The notes beneath the pieces were generated by a model. It was not told the DNA's origin. It saw only the letters and a list, made by a program, of their open reading frames with translations, and searched no databases. The position numbers and the translations under genes were made by a program. A DNA stretch of 64,000 nucleotides from Streptomyces sp. NRRL S-455 (lineage in GTDB: Bacteria > Actinomycetota > Actinomycetes > Streptomycetales > Streptomycetaceae). Positions 48,830-58,000 of the stretch are shown piece after piece (position 1 is the first letter of the stretch; each line of letters begins with the position of its first letter). Location of the stretch: the NCBI RefSeq assembly GCF_000717875.1, contig NZ_JOCT01000030.1, positions 28,916 through 92,915 on the forward strand, read 5' to 3'.

Positions 48830-49969
48830 GTGGGCGCGGTCCGCGAGGCGCTCGACGCCCTGATGCTGGTCGATCACCACTGCCACGGCACGGTGACCGC
48901 CGACCTCGACCGCGCGGGTTTCGAGCCGCTCCTCACCGAAGGCGACGCCTGGCCCGGGATCTCCCCCTTCGACAGCCCCGTGGGCGTGGCCGTGCGCCGC
49001 CACTGCGCTCCCCTGCTGGACCTGCCGCGGCACGCGCCCGCCGAGGAGTATCTCGCCCGGCGCCTCGAACTGGGGTGGCGTGAGGTGCACCGGCGCTTCC
49101 TGCGGGCCACCGGCACGGACGTCTTCTGCGTCGACACCGGCTACTCCCCCGGCCGGCTGACCGCTCCGGGCGAGGTCGCCGAGGCGGCGGGCGGGTCGGC
49201 GTACGAGGTCGTACGGCTGGAGAGCGTCGCCGAGTCGGTACGGGAGGCGGGCGTGGAGCCGGACGCGTACCCGGACGCCTTCCGCGCGGCGGCCCTGGAC
49301 GCCGTGCGGCGTCCGGGCGTGGTCGCCGTGAAGTCGGTGGCGGCCTACCGCACGGGCTTCGGCCTGGACCCGGCCCGCCCCTCGGACGCGGAGGTCACCG
49401 GGGCCGCCCGGCACTGGCTCCCCGGGGGCGGCCGCCTGGACGACCCCGTCCTGGTGCGGCACCTGCTGTGGACCGCCGTCGACCTCGGTCTGCCGCTCCA
49501 GCTGCACACCGGGTTCGGTGACAGCGACATCCGGCTGCACCGGGCCGACCCGGCCCTGCTCACGGACTGGCTGCACCTGACCACCGGGACGATCCCGGTC
49601 CTGCTGCTGCACTGCTGGCCCTACCAGCGTCAGGCCGCCTACCTGTCGGCGGTCTTCGAGCACGTGTACTTCGACGTCGGCCTCACCCTCCACCACGTCG
49701 GCCCCGCCCGGGCCGCGGCGGTCCTGGCGGAGGCCCTGGAGATCACACCGTTCCGCAAACTGCTGTACAGCTCCGACGCCTACGGTGTGGCCGAGTTCTA
49801 CCACCTCGGTGCCCTCGCCTTCCGGCAGGGCCTGGCGGGACTGCTGCAGGAGCGGGTGGACGCCGACGAACTGTCCCCGCGGGACGCGCTGCGGTTCGCC
49901 CGGTGGGCCGGGCGGGACAATGCCGTCCGCGTCTACCGGCTGCCGGACGGCCCCCCGGGAGGCGGTTGA
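48830..49969 (+). CDS. Amidohydrolase-superfamily protein (FluG N-domain-like)
   Basis: A 379-residue TIM-barrel protein with LVDHHCHG (HXH metal site, near residue 13), KSVAAYRTGF (the position of the bridging Lys), LHTGFGDSDIRLHRADPALL near 224, LLLHCWPYQRQAAYLSA (His) and the terminal YSSDAYG (Asp). It probably hydrolyses an amide bond in the cytosol, for example a gamma-glutamyl amide made by the adjacent ligase. It starts 1 bp after the ligase stop, so expression is coupled. Confidence 0.88.
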   Translation: MGAVREALDALMLVDHHCHGTVTADLDRAGFEPLLTEGDAWPGISPFDSPVGVAVRRHCAPLLDLPRHAPAEEYLARRLELGWREVHRRFLRATGTDVFCVDTGYSPGRLTAPGEVAEAAGGSAYEVVRLESVAESVREAGVEPDAYPDAFRAAALDAVRRPGVVAVKSVAAYRTGFGLDPARPSDAEVTGAARHWLPGGGRLDDPVLVRHLLWTAVDLGLPLQLHTGFGDSDIRLHRADPALLTDWLHLTTGTIPVLLLHCWPYQRQAAYLSAVFEHVYFDVGLTLHHVGPARAAAVLAEALEITPFRKLLYSSDAYGVAEFYHLGALAFRQGLAGLLQERVDADELSPRDALRFARWAGRDNAVRVYRLPDGPPGGG

Positions 49970-50044
49970 ACGACGTGTGGCCGGTCACAGTTCTCCAGGA
50001 GCGGCTACCCAGGAAGTCCGAACGGCTGAAAGTATGATCAAGCA

Positions 50045-50581
50045 ATGTCTGACATGACCGAAACCACGCCCGGCTGGCTGTCCTCCGACGAACTCGAGAT
50101 GACGCGCGCCCGCATGCCGATCCTGTACGTGGAGGCCGTCCCGGTCCGCGTCGACGACAGCGGCGAAGTCACCAGCGTCGGCCTGCTGCTGCGCATCGGA
50201 CCCGACGGTACGGTCAGCCGGACTCTGGTCTCCGGCCGTGTGCTGCACCACGAACGCGTCCGTGACGCCCTGCTGCGCCATCTGGAGAAGGACCTCGGCC
50301 CGGTCGCCCTGCCCCGCGTCCCGGCGTCGCTCCAGCCGTTCACGGTCGCGGAGTACTTCCCGACCCAGGGCATCACGCCGTATCACGATCCCCGCCAGCA
50401 TGCCGTGTCCCTCGCCTACATCGTGCCGGTGACGGGCGACTGCCGGCCCCGGCAGGACGCGCTCGACCTGGTGTGGTTCAGCCCGCAGGAGGCGCTCTCG
50501 GAGGCCGTGCAGAGCGAGATGCCGGGGGGCCACGGGGTGCTGCTCAAGCAGGCGCTGGCGCACGCGGGTTGTGTGATCTAG
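50045..50581 (+). CDS. NUDIX-like DUF4916 protein
   Basis: The 178-residue protein belongs to the NUDIX-fold DUF4916 group: PGWLSSDELEMTRARMPILYVEAVPVRV at the N-terminus, VRDALLRHLEKDLGPVALP where NUDIX boxes lie, and LAYIVPVTGD and DLVWFSPQEAL later. The canonical GX5EX7REUXEEXGU box is degenerate, so phosphohydrolase activity is doubtful. ATG at 50045 gives the known N-terminus. Confidence 0.82.
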   Translation: MSDMTETTPGWLSSDELEMTRARMPILYVEAVPVRVDDSGEVTSVGLLLRIGPDGTVSRTLVSGRVLHHERVRDALLRHLEKDLGPVALPRVPASLQPFTVAEYFPTQGITPYHDPRQHAVSLAYIVPVTGDCRPRQDALDLVWFSPQEALSEAVQSEMPGGHGVLLKQALAHAGCVI

Positions 50582-50691
50582 GCGCCCCGGGGCGGTCACG
50601 AGGGGACCTCCGCCGATGCGGGTGCACGGCCATGAGCCGGAGGTGCTGCGTCGGCGCGACGACCTGGACGGCGGTGACCGACCCGACAGAG

Positions 50692-50723
50692 CAGCGGGCC
50701 TGCCGTTTCCGGCAGACCCGCTG
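50692..50723 (-). terminator. Hairpin after tRNA-Pro copy 3
   Basis: A 14-bp stem with one mismatch (CAGCGGGCCTGCCG, 50692-50705, with 50710-50723) and a 4-nt loop, 11 bp past the tRNA 3' end. Confidence 0.7.
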
Positions 50724-50733
50724 ATCGCTTCTG

Positions 50734-50807
<74 letters not shown>

Positions 50808-50934
50808 TTGCCCGTCTGACCTGGGGATTCCCCCGGCCGAACGCGCAGGGAAACAATACCGCACTCGCGCGGGTGATCGCGCATCTGTTTCCGGGCGGCC
50901 GACCGCGGCCGGAGCGCATCGCGGGCCTTCTCTC

Positions 50935-51315
50935 TCAGTCCACCGGGAGCCCCAGTCCGGGATGTGCTTCCAGGAGCCGGGGCGGGGCAGCCTGACGCCA
51001 GGAGTCGGCGAGGATGTCCCGCAACTCGTCCTCGTCCTCCAGCGCGTCGAGCCGGGCCCGCACCCAGGCGAACTGTGCCTCGTGACCGGCGATCCAGAAC
51101 TTCTCCGGCTCGGCGAGCACCAGCTCGTCCCGCTCCTCCTTGGGGCAGCGCACGGCGATGGACGTCTCGTCCTCCGGCAGCGTCGCGAACATCTTTCCCG
51201 CGACCCGGAACGTGGGCATGCTCCAGGCGACCTTCTCGGTCGTGTCCGGCAGGGACAGGGCGATACGGCGTACGTCTTCGGCATCCGGCATGGCAGGCAC
51301 GGTATCGGCTGCCAC
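50935..51315 (-). CDS. MmcQ/YjbR-family protein
   Basis: A protein of about 126 residues with the family pattern DAEDVRRIALSLPDTTEKVAW...MPTFRVAGKMFATL and FAWVRARLDAL. This CyaY-like fold is often called DNA-binding, but its function is not established. The GTG at 51315 is chosen for AGGTGA upstream; a TTG at 51321 and an ATG at 51291 are alternatives. Downstream of the GNAT gene in a three-gene operon. Confidence 0.85.
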   Translation of the reverse strand: MAADTVPAMPDAEDVRRIALSLPDTTEKVAWSMPTFRVAGKMFATLPEDETSIAVRCPKEERDELVLAEPEKFWIAGHEAQFAWVRARLDALEDEDELRDILADSWRQAAPPRLLEAHPGLGLPVD

Positions 51316-51321
51316 TGACAA

Positions 51322-51849
51322 TCACCTGGTGAGAGTGCCTGCCGGTACCTGCTTGTAGTAGATCGTCGTCGGCCGCAGCTCTCCGGCGGGGCTCGCCGCG
51401 TAGTCGGGGATCGCTCCGATCGGCGTCCAGCCGGCGGACCGGTACAGGCGCTCCGCGGGACTGCCGGTCTCGGTGTCCAGGTGCAGCAGGGTGACCCCGG
51501 CGGATGCCGCCGCGTCCTCCGCGGTTGCCAGCAGTCGGCGGCCGAGGCCCCGGCCGCGGGCGTCCGGACGCACCATGAGCTTGACCAGTTCGGCGCGGTG
51601 ACGGCTGTTGGCCTTGTCCGGGAAGGCCAGGCTCACGGTGCCCAGCACCCGGTGCCCGTCGTGCGCCGCCCACACGGCGAGCCGCCCCGCGGCCACGTCG
51701 GCGGCCCGCTGCTCCCACCAGGCGAGCGCCTCCGCGCGGCCGAGCGGGGCGAGGAAACCCACCGAGGCGCCACCGTTCACGGTCTCGGTCAGCAGGCCCG
51801 CCAACCCTCCGGCGTACTCGAGCAGCAGGGTCTCGTCCAGACGGATCAC
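51322..51849 (-). CDS. GNAT-family N-acetyltransferase
   Basis: A 175-residue acetyltransferase with VLGTVSLAFPD, KLMVRPDARGRGLGRRLLATAEDAAAS (acetyl-CoA-binding Q/RxxGxG/A loop near residue 104) and LDTETGSPAERLYRSAGW. The acceptor is unknown. The GTG at 51849 overlaps the stop of the XRE-cupin regulator (GTGA), which likely controls it. Confidence 0.9.
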   Translation of the reverse strand: MIRLDETLLLEYAGGLAGLLTETVNGGASVGFLAPLGRAEALAWWEQRAADVAAGRLAVWAAHDGHRVLGTVSLAFPDKANSRHRAELVKLMVRPDARGRGLGRRLLATAEDAAASAGVTLLHLDTETGSPAERLYRSAGWTPIGAIPDYAASPAGELRPTTIYYKQVPAGTLTR

Positions 51850-52418
51850 GGCCGCACCACCGCCAGCAGGTACCGCACACCCTCGGGAGCGGCACACCGG
51901 AACCGGGTCGGCCCCCACACCCGCATCCGCAGGCAGTCGCCGGTGGTGAGGTGATGTCCGGTGTCCTGTGCGGTCACGTCGAGGGCCCCCTCCAGGATCC
52001 AGATGTGCTGCTCCAGACCAGCCAGGGGTGGACGGTCGTAGGTGATGTCGGCGCCGGCGGTCAGGCGCCCCTCGACGAGTTCGCCGCGCAGCGAGGAGTG
52101 CGGTGGCGACACGGACCGCCGGACGAAGCCGGAGGCCTGGTCCTGCCACACGGGCTGGTGGGTGGCCCTGACCACGGGCTCCGGTTCGGCCTCGACCTCG
52201 CTGAGCAGCTGGGACATGGTCCGCCCGTAGACGGCGCACAGGCGGTTCAGGAGCGAGGCGGTAGGGCTGATCTCCGCCCTCTCGGCCCGGGACAGGGTGG
52301 ACCGGCTGACCCCGCTGCGGTCGGCCAGCTCACCCAGGGACCAGCCGTGTTCGGCCCGCAGCCCGGCAAGCCGTGCGCCCAGCCGCGTGTCCACGGAATC
52401 CGCATCGTCGACTCTCAT
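51846..52418 (-). CDS. XRE-family regulator with cupin domain
   Basis: A 190-residue protein: N-terminal HTH (residues 12-66; LAGLRAEHGWSLGELADRSGVSRSTLSRAE) and a C-terminal cupin (about 105-185) of the PuuR type, which binds a small effector. It heads the operon with GNAT and YjbR. CGGGA-N5-TCCCG lies immediately upstream of its ATG, where it could autoregulate; no Shine-Dalgarno is obvious, so the transcript may be leaderless. Confidence 0.9.
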   Translation of the reverse strand: MRVDDADSVDTRLGARLAGLRAEHGWSLGELADRSGVSRSTLSRAERAEISPTASLLNRLCAVYGRTMSQLLSEVEAEPEPVVRATHQPVWQDQASGFVRRSVSPPHSSLRGELVEGRLTAGADITYDRPPLAGLEQHIWILEGALDVTAQDTGHHLTTGDCLRMRVWGPTRFRCAAPEGVRYLLAVVRP

Positions 52419-52421
52419 ATC

Positions 52422-52436
52422 CGGGACGCTATCCCG
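52422..52436. promoter_or_regulatory. Dyad at the XRE-cupin start
   Basis: CGGGA-CGCTA-TCCCG, flanked by TAT on both sides, 4 bp upstream of the ATG: a candidate autoregulatory operator. Confidence 0.4.
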
Positions 52437-52464
52437 TATTTGAAACGCCCAGGTTGCGGAGTTC

Positions 52465-53388
52465 TCACAGCGGCAGCGGCAGCGGCTGCGCCTGGGCGGC
52501 CCCGCTGAGCGCGTCCAGTACCGGGCGGATCAGCGGATGCTGCTCGGCTCCCCGGCGTACGGCGGCGAAGACGCGCCGGGTGGGGGCCGTGCCGTCGACA
52601 GGGCGGACGACCACTCCGGCGAGATCCATGCCGCGCAGCGCCGAGCGGGGCACCAGGGCGACGCCGGCATCGGCCGAGGCGAGGGCCACGACCGCGCGGA
52701 AATCGTCCGAGGAGTGCTCCATCCGAGGCTGGAAGCCGGCGTTCTCGCAGGCCAGGACCACCACGTCATGGCAGGGGTTGCCGGGGTACGGGCCGATCCA
52801 CGGGTCCTTGGCCAGTTCGGCGAGCGGGACCTCCGCCGCGTCGGCCAGCCGGTGGCTGACCGGGACGACCGCGTCGAAGGGCTCGGCGTACAGCGGTACG
52901 TGGGCCAGTCGCGGGTCGTCGGCGGGCGGAGCGCCCCGGTACTCGACGGCGACGGCGACATCGACTTGGCGGTCCAGGACCATCGGCAGACTGGCGTCGC
53001 CCTCGGCGTCCTGGACGCGGATGCGGATACCCGGCGCCGACTCGGCGAGGCGGGCCACCGCGGGCGCCACGACCAGGGCGATACCGGTCGCGAAGGAGGC
53101 GACCGTGACCGTGCCGGCCGCGCCCGAACTGTAGGCGGCGAGCTCGGCCTCGGCCCGCTCCAGCTGGGCGAGGACCGCGTTGGTGTGGTTGAGCAGGATC
53201 TCGCCGGCGGGGGTGAGCCGCACGCCCTTGGCGCCGCGCTCGACGAGCCGGTGCCCGGTCTCCTGCTCCAGCGCGGCGAGCTGCTGGGAGACGGCCGACG
53301 GGGTCAGGTACAGCGCGGCGGCAGCCGCCGTCACCGTACGGTGGTCGGCCACCGCACGGAGGATGTGGAGCCGCCGCGCTTCGATCAT
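52465..53388 (-). CDS. LysR-family transcriptional regulator
   Basis: The 307-residue LTTR begins EARRLHILRAVADHRTVTAAAAALYLTPSAVSQQLAALEQETG (winged HTH, residues 3-60) and continues with the type II periplasmic-binding effector domain (about 90-300). It lies between the XRE operon and kbl-tdh, all on the minus strand; it is 31 bp downstream of... the kbl stop on the same strand order, so it may be read through from it. Target unknown. Confidence 0.92.
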   Translation of the reverse strand: MIEARRLHILRAVADHRTVTAAAAALYLTPSAVSQQLAALEQETGHRLVERGAKGVRLTPAGEILLNHTNAVLAQLERAEAELAAYSSGAAGTVTVASFATGIALVVAPAVARLAESAPGIRIRVQDAEGDASLPMVLDRQVDVAVAVEYRGAPPADDPRLAHVPLYAEPFDAVVPVSHRLADAAEVPLAELAKDPWIGPYPGNPCHDVVVLACENAGFQPRMEHSSDDFRAVVALASADAGVALVPRSALRGMDLAGVVVRPVDGTAPTRRVFAAVRRGAEQHPLIRPVLDALSGAAQAQPLPLPL

Positions 53389-53419
53389 GCGACCGATTCT
53401 CTCAGGTCGCCGGTGCCTC

Positions 53420-54613
53420 TCAGCCGGACAGCTCCGCCCGGGCGGCCACGAAGGCGTCGACCGCGCGGTGGACGTCGTCCGCCGAGTGGGCGGCCGACAG
53501 CTGGACGCGGATCCGGGCCTGTCCCTGCGGCACGACCGGGTAGGAGAAGCCGATCACGTAGACGCCGCGCTCCAGCAGCAGCTCCGCCATGCGCCCGGCG
53601 ACCGCCGCGTCGCCGATCATCACGGGGGCGATGGGGTGGTCGCCGGGGAGGACGTCGAAGCCCTCCTCGGTCATGCGGCCACGGAACAGGGTCGTGTTCT
53701 CGGCGAGCCGGACGCGCAGGTCGTCCGCCGACTCCAGCAGGTCGAGCACCTTGAGCGAAGCCGCCGCGATCACCGGGGCGAGCGTGTTCGAGAAGAGGTA
53801 CGGCCGGGAGCGCTGACGCAGCAGGGCGACGATCTCGGCGCGGGCGGCGACATAGCCGCCGGAGGCGCCGCCGAGGGCCTTGCCGAGGGTGCCGGTGATG
53901 ATGTCGACGCGGTCCATGACGCCGTGCAGCTCGGGGGTGCCCCGGCCGCCGGGGCCGACGAAGCCGACGGCGTGCGAGTCGTCGACCATGACCATCGCGT
54001 CGTAGCGGTCGGCGAGGTCGCAGATCTCGCGCAGCGGGGCGACGTAGCCGTCCATGGAGAAGACGCCGTCGGTGACGATCAGACGGCGGCGCGCGTCGGA
54101 GGCCTCCTTGAGGCGGGCCTCCAGCTCGGCCAGGTCGCGGTTGGCGTACCGCAGGCGCCGGGCCTTGGAGAGCCGGATGCCGTCGATGATCGACGCGTGG
54201 TTGAGGGCGTCGGAGATGACCGCGTCCTCCGGGCCGAGCAGCGTCTCGAAGACGCCGCCGTTGGCGTCGAAGCAGGAGGAGTACAGGATCGTGTCCTCCT
54301 GGCCGAGGAACGCCGACAGCCGCGCCTCCAGCTCCTTGTGGACCTCCTGGGTGCCGCAGATGAAGCGGACGGAGGCCATGCCATAGCCCCAGCGGTCCAG
54401 GGCCTCGTGGGCGGCGGCGATCACCTCGGGGTGGTCGGCGAGACCGAGGTAGTTGTTGGCGCAGAAGTTGAGGACCTCGCCGGGGCGGCCGCCCGCGGTG
54501 ACGTCGACGGTGGCGGACTGCGGGCTGCCGATGACGCGCTCGGGCTTGTGCAGACCGGCGGCGCGGATCTCGTCGAGGGTGGCGCGCAGGTCGTCGCGTA
54601 CGGAGTCGAACAT
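53420..54613 (-). CDS. kbl: 2-amino-3-ketobutyrate CoA ligase (glycine C-acetyltransferase)
   Basis: The 397-residue PLP enzyme has [11 protein letters not shown] near residue 50, the [15 protein letters not shown]sp/His motif near 210, and [15 protein letters not shown] with the PLP Lys near residue 244, the same place as in E. coli Kbl. It converts 2-amino-3-ketobutyrate and CoA to glycine and acetyl-CoA. Its ATG lies 35 bp after tdh, forming the threonine-to-glycine operon. Confidence 0.96.
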   Translation of the reverse strand: MFDSVRDDLRATLDEIRAAGLHKPERVIGSPQSATVDVTAGGRPGEVLNFCANNYLGLADHPEVIAAAHEALDRWGYGMASVRFICGTQEVHKELEARLSAFLGQEDTILYSSCFDANGGVFETLLGPEDAVISDALNHASIIDGIRLSKARRLRYANRDLAELEARLKEASDARRRLIVTDGVFSMDGYVAPLREICDLADRYDAMVMVDDSHAVGFVGPGGRGTPELHGVMDRVDIITGTLGKALGGASGGYVAARAEIVALLRQRSRPYLFSNTLAPVIAAASLKVLDLLESADDLRVRLAENTTLFRGRMTEEGFDVLPGDHPIAPVMIGDAAVAGRMAELLLERGVYVIGFSYPVVPQGQARIRVQLSAAHSADDVHRAVDAFVAARAELSG

Positions 54614-54648
54614 GGAAAGCTCCTGAGAATGCTCGCGGAAGTGGAGGG

Positions 54649-55677
54649 TCACGCGGTCCAGTCGAGGATGACCTTGCCGCCGCGGCCGCTCGCCGCGTCG
54701 GCGAACGCCGCCTCGAAGTCGCGGTGGCCGTACCGGCCGGTGATCACGGGGGCGAGGTCCAGGCCGCCTTCCAGCAGCACGGACATCGCGTACCAGGTCT
54801 CGAACATCTCGCGGCCGTAGATGCCCTTGACGGTGATCATCGAGGTGACGATCCGCGCCCAGTCGACGGCGAACTCCTCGGCGGGCAGGCCGAGCATCGC
54901 GATCCGGCCGCCGTGCGTCATGTTGGCGATCATGTCCCGCAGCGCCTCGGGGCGGCCGGACATCTCCAGGCCGATGTCGAAGCCCTCGCGCAGTCCGAGG
55001 GCGCGCTGTCCGTCGGCGATGCCGGCGTCCGAGACGTTCAGCGCGAGACTGACTCCGATCTTGCGGGCCAGTTCCAGCCGCTCCTCGCTGACATCGGTGA
55101 TCACGACGTTGCGGGCGCCGGCGTGCCTGGCGACCGCGGCGGCCATCAGGCCGATGGGACCCGCGCCGGTGATCAGGACGTCCTCGCCCACGAGCGGGAA
55201 GGACAGCGCGGTGTGCACGGCGTTGCCGAACGGGTCGAAGATGGCGGCCACGTCGAGGTCGACGGGCACCCGGTGCACCCAGACGTTGCCGGCGGGCAGG
55301 GCGACGTACTCGGCGAACGCCCCGTCCCGGCCCACCCCCAGCCCCACGGTGGCCCGGCACAGGTGCCGTCGGCCGGCCAGGCAGTTGCGGCACTTTCCGC
55401 AGACCAGATGCCCCTCGCCGCTCACCAGGTCGCCGACGCCGATGTCGGTGACGTCCCGCCCGGTCTCCACGACCTCGCCGACGAACTCGTGCCCGATCAC
55501 GAGCGGGGTGCGAATGGACTGCCGTGCCCAGCCGTCCCAGGCCCTGATGTGCAGGTCGGTGCCGCAGATACCGGTGCGCAGCACCTTGATCAGTACGTCG
55601 CCGGGCCCGACGGTGGGCTCCGGGACGTCCGCGAGCCACAGTCCGGGCTCCGCCTTCTGTTTGACCAGCGCCTTCAC
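54649..55677 (-). CDS. tdh: L-threonine 3-dehydrogenase
   Basis: The 342-residue zinc MDR enzyme (E. coli Tdh is 341) has GICGTDLHI (catalytic Cys near 39), GHEFVGEV (His/Glu), [15 protein letters not shown] structural-zinc cysteines near 93-107, and [15 protein letters not shown] for NAD. It oxidises threonine to 2-amino-3-ketobutyrate, the Kbl substrate. GTG at 55677 follows AGGAG. First gene of the tdh-kbl operon. Confidence 0.96.
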   Translation of the reverse strand: MKALVKQKAEPGLWLADVPEPTVGPGDVLIKVLRTGICGTDLHIRAWDGWARQSIRTPLVIGHEFVGEVVETGRDVTDIGVGDLVSGEGHLVCGKCRNCLAGRRHLCRATVGLGVGRDGAFAEYVALPAGNVWVHRVPVDLDVAAIFDPFGNAVHTALSFPLVGEDVLITGAGPIGLMAAAVARHAGARNVVITDVSEERLELARKIGVSLALNVSDAGIADGQRALGLREGFDIGLEMSGRPEALRDMIANMTHGGRIAMLGLPAEEFAVDWARIVTSMITVKGIYGREMFETWYAMSVLLEGGLDLAPVITGRYGHRDFEAAFADAASGRGGKVILDWTA

Positions 55678-55858
55678 CGCTACGGCTCCTGGGGGTGAGT
55701 CCCGGCTCCGGGCATGCCGAAGGAGCCCGCGGGCCGGGAGGGGAGTGGAATCGCACAGCAATCTGCCGCACGCCGGCCGCCCCGGTCCATCGAGGTTTTC
55801 TTAAGCGCCGCCTCAGCTTTCCTTCACGCCCCCAGAAGGCACAGGGGAAACGCGGGCG

Positions 55859-56431
55859 TCAGTAGGGCAGCAGGCCGTCCCGGCCCTCCAGGTGCGGGAC
55901 GAGTTGGGCGGCGTGCTGCTTGATGGCGGTCAGGCCCGGTTTTCCCCATGGCCGGGGTTCGACGTCGGCGACGCTGACCGTGCCCAGCACGAGGCCCGTG
56001 CCGTCGACGAGTGGCGCCCCGAGATAGGAACGGATGCCGAACTCGTCGACCACCGGATTGCCCGCGAACCGCGGGTAGTCGCGAACGTCCTCCAGGACAA
56101 GTGCCTTGCGGCGCGCCACCACGTGGGGGCAGAAACCATGGTCGCGGGGCAGGGCCCGGCCGAACCGCGGGCGGGTGCCGTCGCTTCGCACGACCGGCGC
56201 GACGGCCGGGACGTGCAGGCCCGCGTAGAACTGCCCCTGTTCGTGCGGGAAGTTGACCATGGCGTAGGGCGCCCCGGTGAGCTCGGCGAGGCGGTGGGCG
56301 AAGGCGTCGAGCGCGGGTTCGGGGCGCTCCCCGAGGCCCAGTCCGCGCAGGCGGCGAAGACGCGCGGGAGCCTCCTTGTCCTCGGGGGTGAGCAGCAGAC
56401 GACCGGCCGGGCGGGGCGGGTCGTAGCTCAT
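55859..56431 (-). CDS. GAF-domain protein of the conservon
   Basis: A 190-residue single GAF protein (about residues 35-180) with LTGAPYAMVNFPHEQGQFYAGL, DHGFCPHVVARRKALVLEDV and RSYLGAPLVDGTGLVLGTVSVAD. It is the last gene of the cvn operon, 61 bp after cvnD. GAF proteins can bind cofactors or nucleotides; its Cys-Pro-His patch could suit haem or redox sensing, but this is inference. Confidence 0.85.
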   Translation of the reverse strand: MSYDPPRPAGRLLLTPEDKEAPARLRRLRGLGLGERPEPALDAFAHRLAELTGAPYAMVNFPHEQGQFYAGLHVPAVAPVVRSDGTRPRFGRALPRDHGFCPHVVARRKALVLEDVRDYPRFAGNPVVDEFGIRSYLGAPLVDGTGLVLGTVSVADVEPRPWGKPGLTAIKQHAAQLVPHLEGRDGLLPY

Positions 56432-56492
56432 GGGCGTACTCCTGCGCTGTAGACAAGTGTCATATATGGGCTCCCTGGGCGGTGTTGGGATG

Positions 56493-57122
56493 TCACATGT
56501 GGGCGCCGTACCCCGTCGTGGGGGCGGGCGTGTGGGCGATGAGGTGGCGCACGAGGGTCAGCAGGGTCTGGACTCCCGAACTGGAGATCCGGGCGTCGCA
56601 GCAGACGACGGGGATGTCCTCGGTCAGATCGAGGGCGGCTCGCACCTCCTCGGGGTCGTAGCGGTAGGCGCCGTCGAACTCGTTGACGGCCACGATGAAT
56701 TCGAGACCGCGCTGCTCGAAGAAGTCGACGGCCGCGAAGCACTCCTGCAGGCGGCGGGTGTCGGCGAGGATGACCGCCCCGAGCGCGCCGGCGCACAACT
56801 CGTCCCACATGAACCAGAACCGCTCCTGGCCGGGGGTGCCGAACAGGTAGAGCACGTGTTCCCGGTCGAGCGTGATACGGCCGAAGTCCATGGCCACGGT
56901 CGTCTCGACCTTGTTCTCGATGCCGTCGAGGTTGTCGGTCGCGGCACTGACGGTGGTGAGCAGCTCCTCCGTGCTGAGCGGCGCGATCTCGCTGACCGCG
57001 CCGACGAAGGTCGTCTTGCCCACGCCGAACCCGCCCGCCACCAGGATCTTCAGTGCGGTGGGGAACGGGTCTGAGCCGTGGCCGGGCCCGTCGGCGTAGT
57101 CAGAGCTGTCGTCGTAGTCCAT
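56493..57122 (-). CDS. cvnD: Conservon Ras-like GTPase CvnD
   Basis: The 209-residue P-loop protein has AGGFGVGKTTFVGAVSE (Walker A/G1 near residue 30), TVAMDFGRITL (G2), LFGTPGQERFWFMW (G3 DxxG replaced by FGTPGQ, as in CvnD proteins) and VAVNEFDG (degenerate NKxD). CvnD GTPases act with CvnA-C at the membrane as a G-protein-like relay. Its ATG lies inside the end of cvnC (23-bp overlap). Confidence 0.93.
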   Translation of the reverse strand: MDYDDSSDYADGPGHGSDPFPTALKILVAGGFGVGKTTFVGAVSEIAPLSTEELLTTVSAATDNLDGIENKVETTVAMDFGRITLDREHVLYLFGTPGQERFWFMWDELCAGALGAVILADTRRLQECFAAVDFFEQRGLEFIVAVNEFDGAYRYDPEEVRAALDLTEDIPVVCCDARISSSGVQTLLTLVRHLIAHTPAPTTGYGAHM

Positions 57123-57471
57123 CGAGCACTGCCTCCAGAAGGGCCCGGTCCGTCGGGTTGTGGTGGAACGCGGGGGGCTTGGTGGTCAGCGCCCCGCAGT
57201 CGACGAGGTCCGCCAGCAGCACCTTGGTGACGGCCACCGGCAGTTTCAGATGTGCGGCGATCTCGGCGACCGGGACGGGCGCGCGGCACAGGTCGAGCGC
57301 CTGCGCGTGCTCGGGGCCGAGATAGCCGAGGGGGGTCGCCCCGGTGGCCATCAGCTGCGACATCAGGTCGAGCGCGACGGTCGGACGGGTACGGCCGTTG
57401 CTGACCGTGAACGGGCGCACCAGCCGCCCGGCCGCGTCGTCGAGCCAGGGCCCGTCGCCGGCCGCCGCCAC
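57100..57471 (-). CDS. cvnC: Conservon DUF742 protein CvnC
   Basis: A 123-residue winged-helix-like protein typical of CvnC: GPWLDDAAGRLVRPFTVSNGRT at the N-terminus and LCRAPVPVAEIAAHLKLPVAVTKVLLADLVDCGAL later. GTG at 57471 is used, with GAGG 9 nt upstream; a TTG at 57477 overlapping the cvnB stop is an alternative. Confidence 0.9.
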   Translation of the reverse strand: MAAAGDGPWLDDAAGRLVRPFTVSNGRTRPTVALDLMSQLMATGATPLGYLGPEHAQALDLCRAPVPVAEIAAHLKLPVAVTKVLLADLVDCGALTTKPPAFHHNPTDRALLEAVLDGLRRQL

Positions 57472-57473
57472 GC

Positions 57474-57908
57474 TCAAGGCCTCATCGCCGGGGATTCGAC
57501 GGACTGCTGGCGGGGAGCGGTCACCAGGTACGGTCGGACGCTCTTGACCAGCATCGCCATCTCGTAGCCGAGCACCGCCGCGTCGGCGTCGCGGCCGGCG
57601 AGCACGGCCAGACAGGTGCCGGAGCCGGCCGTGGTGACGAACAGCAGCGTCGAGTCGAGTTCGACCACGACCTGCCGTACGTCGCCGCCGTCGCCGAAGC
57701 GGACGCCGGCGCTGCGGCCGAGGGAGTACAGGCCGGATGCCAGGGCGGCCATGTGGTCGGCGCTGTCCGGGTCGAGGCCGTGCACGGACTTCACGAGTCC
57801 GTCGCACGACAGGAGTACGGCGGCGGTCGTGTGCGGTACGCGCTGCACGAGACCGCTCATCAGCCAGTCGAGATCGGATACGTGGGCGGTCGGCGCATCG
57901 CTCGCCAT
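57474..57908 (-). CDS. cvnB: Conservon roadblock/LC7 protein CvnB
   Basis: A 144-residue roadblock/LC7-domain protein (MglB-like): DLDWLMSGLVQRVPHTTAAVLLSCDGL, LASGLYSLGRSAG and VLGYEMAMLVKSV. In this family it probably acts as a GTPase-activating or scaffold partner of CvnD. AAGGAG precedes the ATG. Confidence 0.93.
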   Translation of the reverse strand: MASDAPTAHVSDLDWLMSGLVQRVPHTTAAVLLSCDGLVKSVHGLDPDSADHMAALASGLYSLGRSAGVRFGDGGDVRQVVVELDSTLLFVTTAGSGTCLAVLAGRDADAAVLGYEMAMLVKSVRPYLVTAPRQQSVESPAMRP

Positions 57909-58000
57909 GGTGGATCGACTCCTTGGGGTACGAAGGTCTGTGGGAGCGCTGGGGGTGGAACGGGGGGTGGAGCTGTGTGTGGGACGGGCAACGGGAGTGG

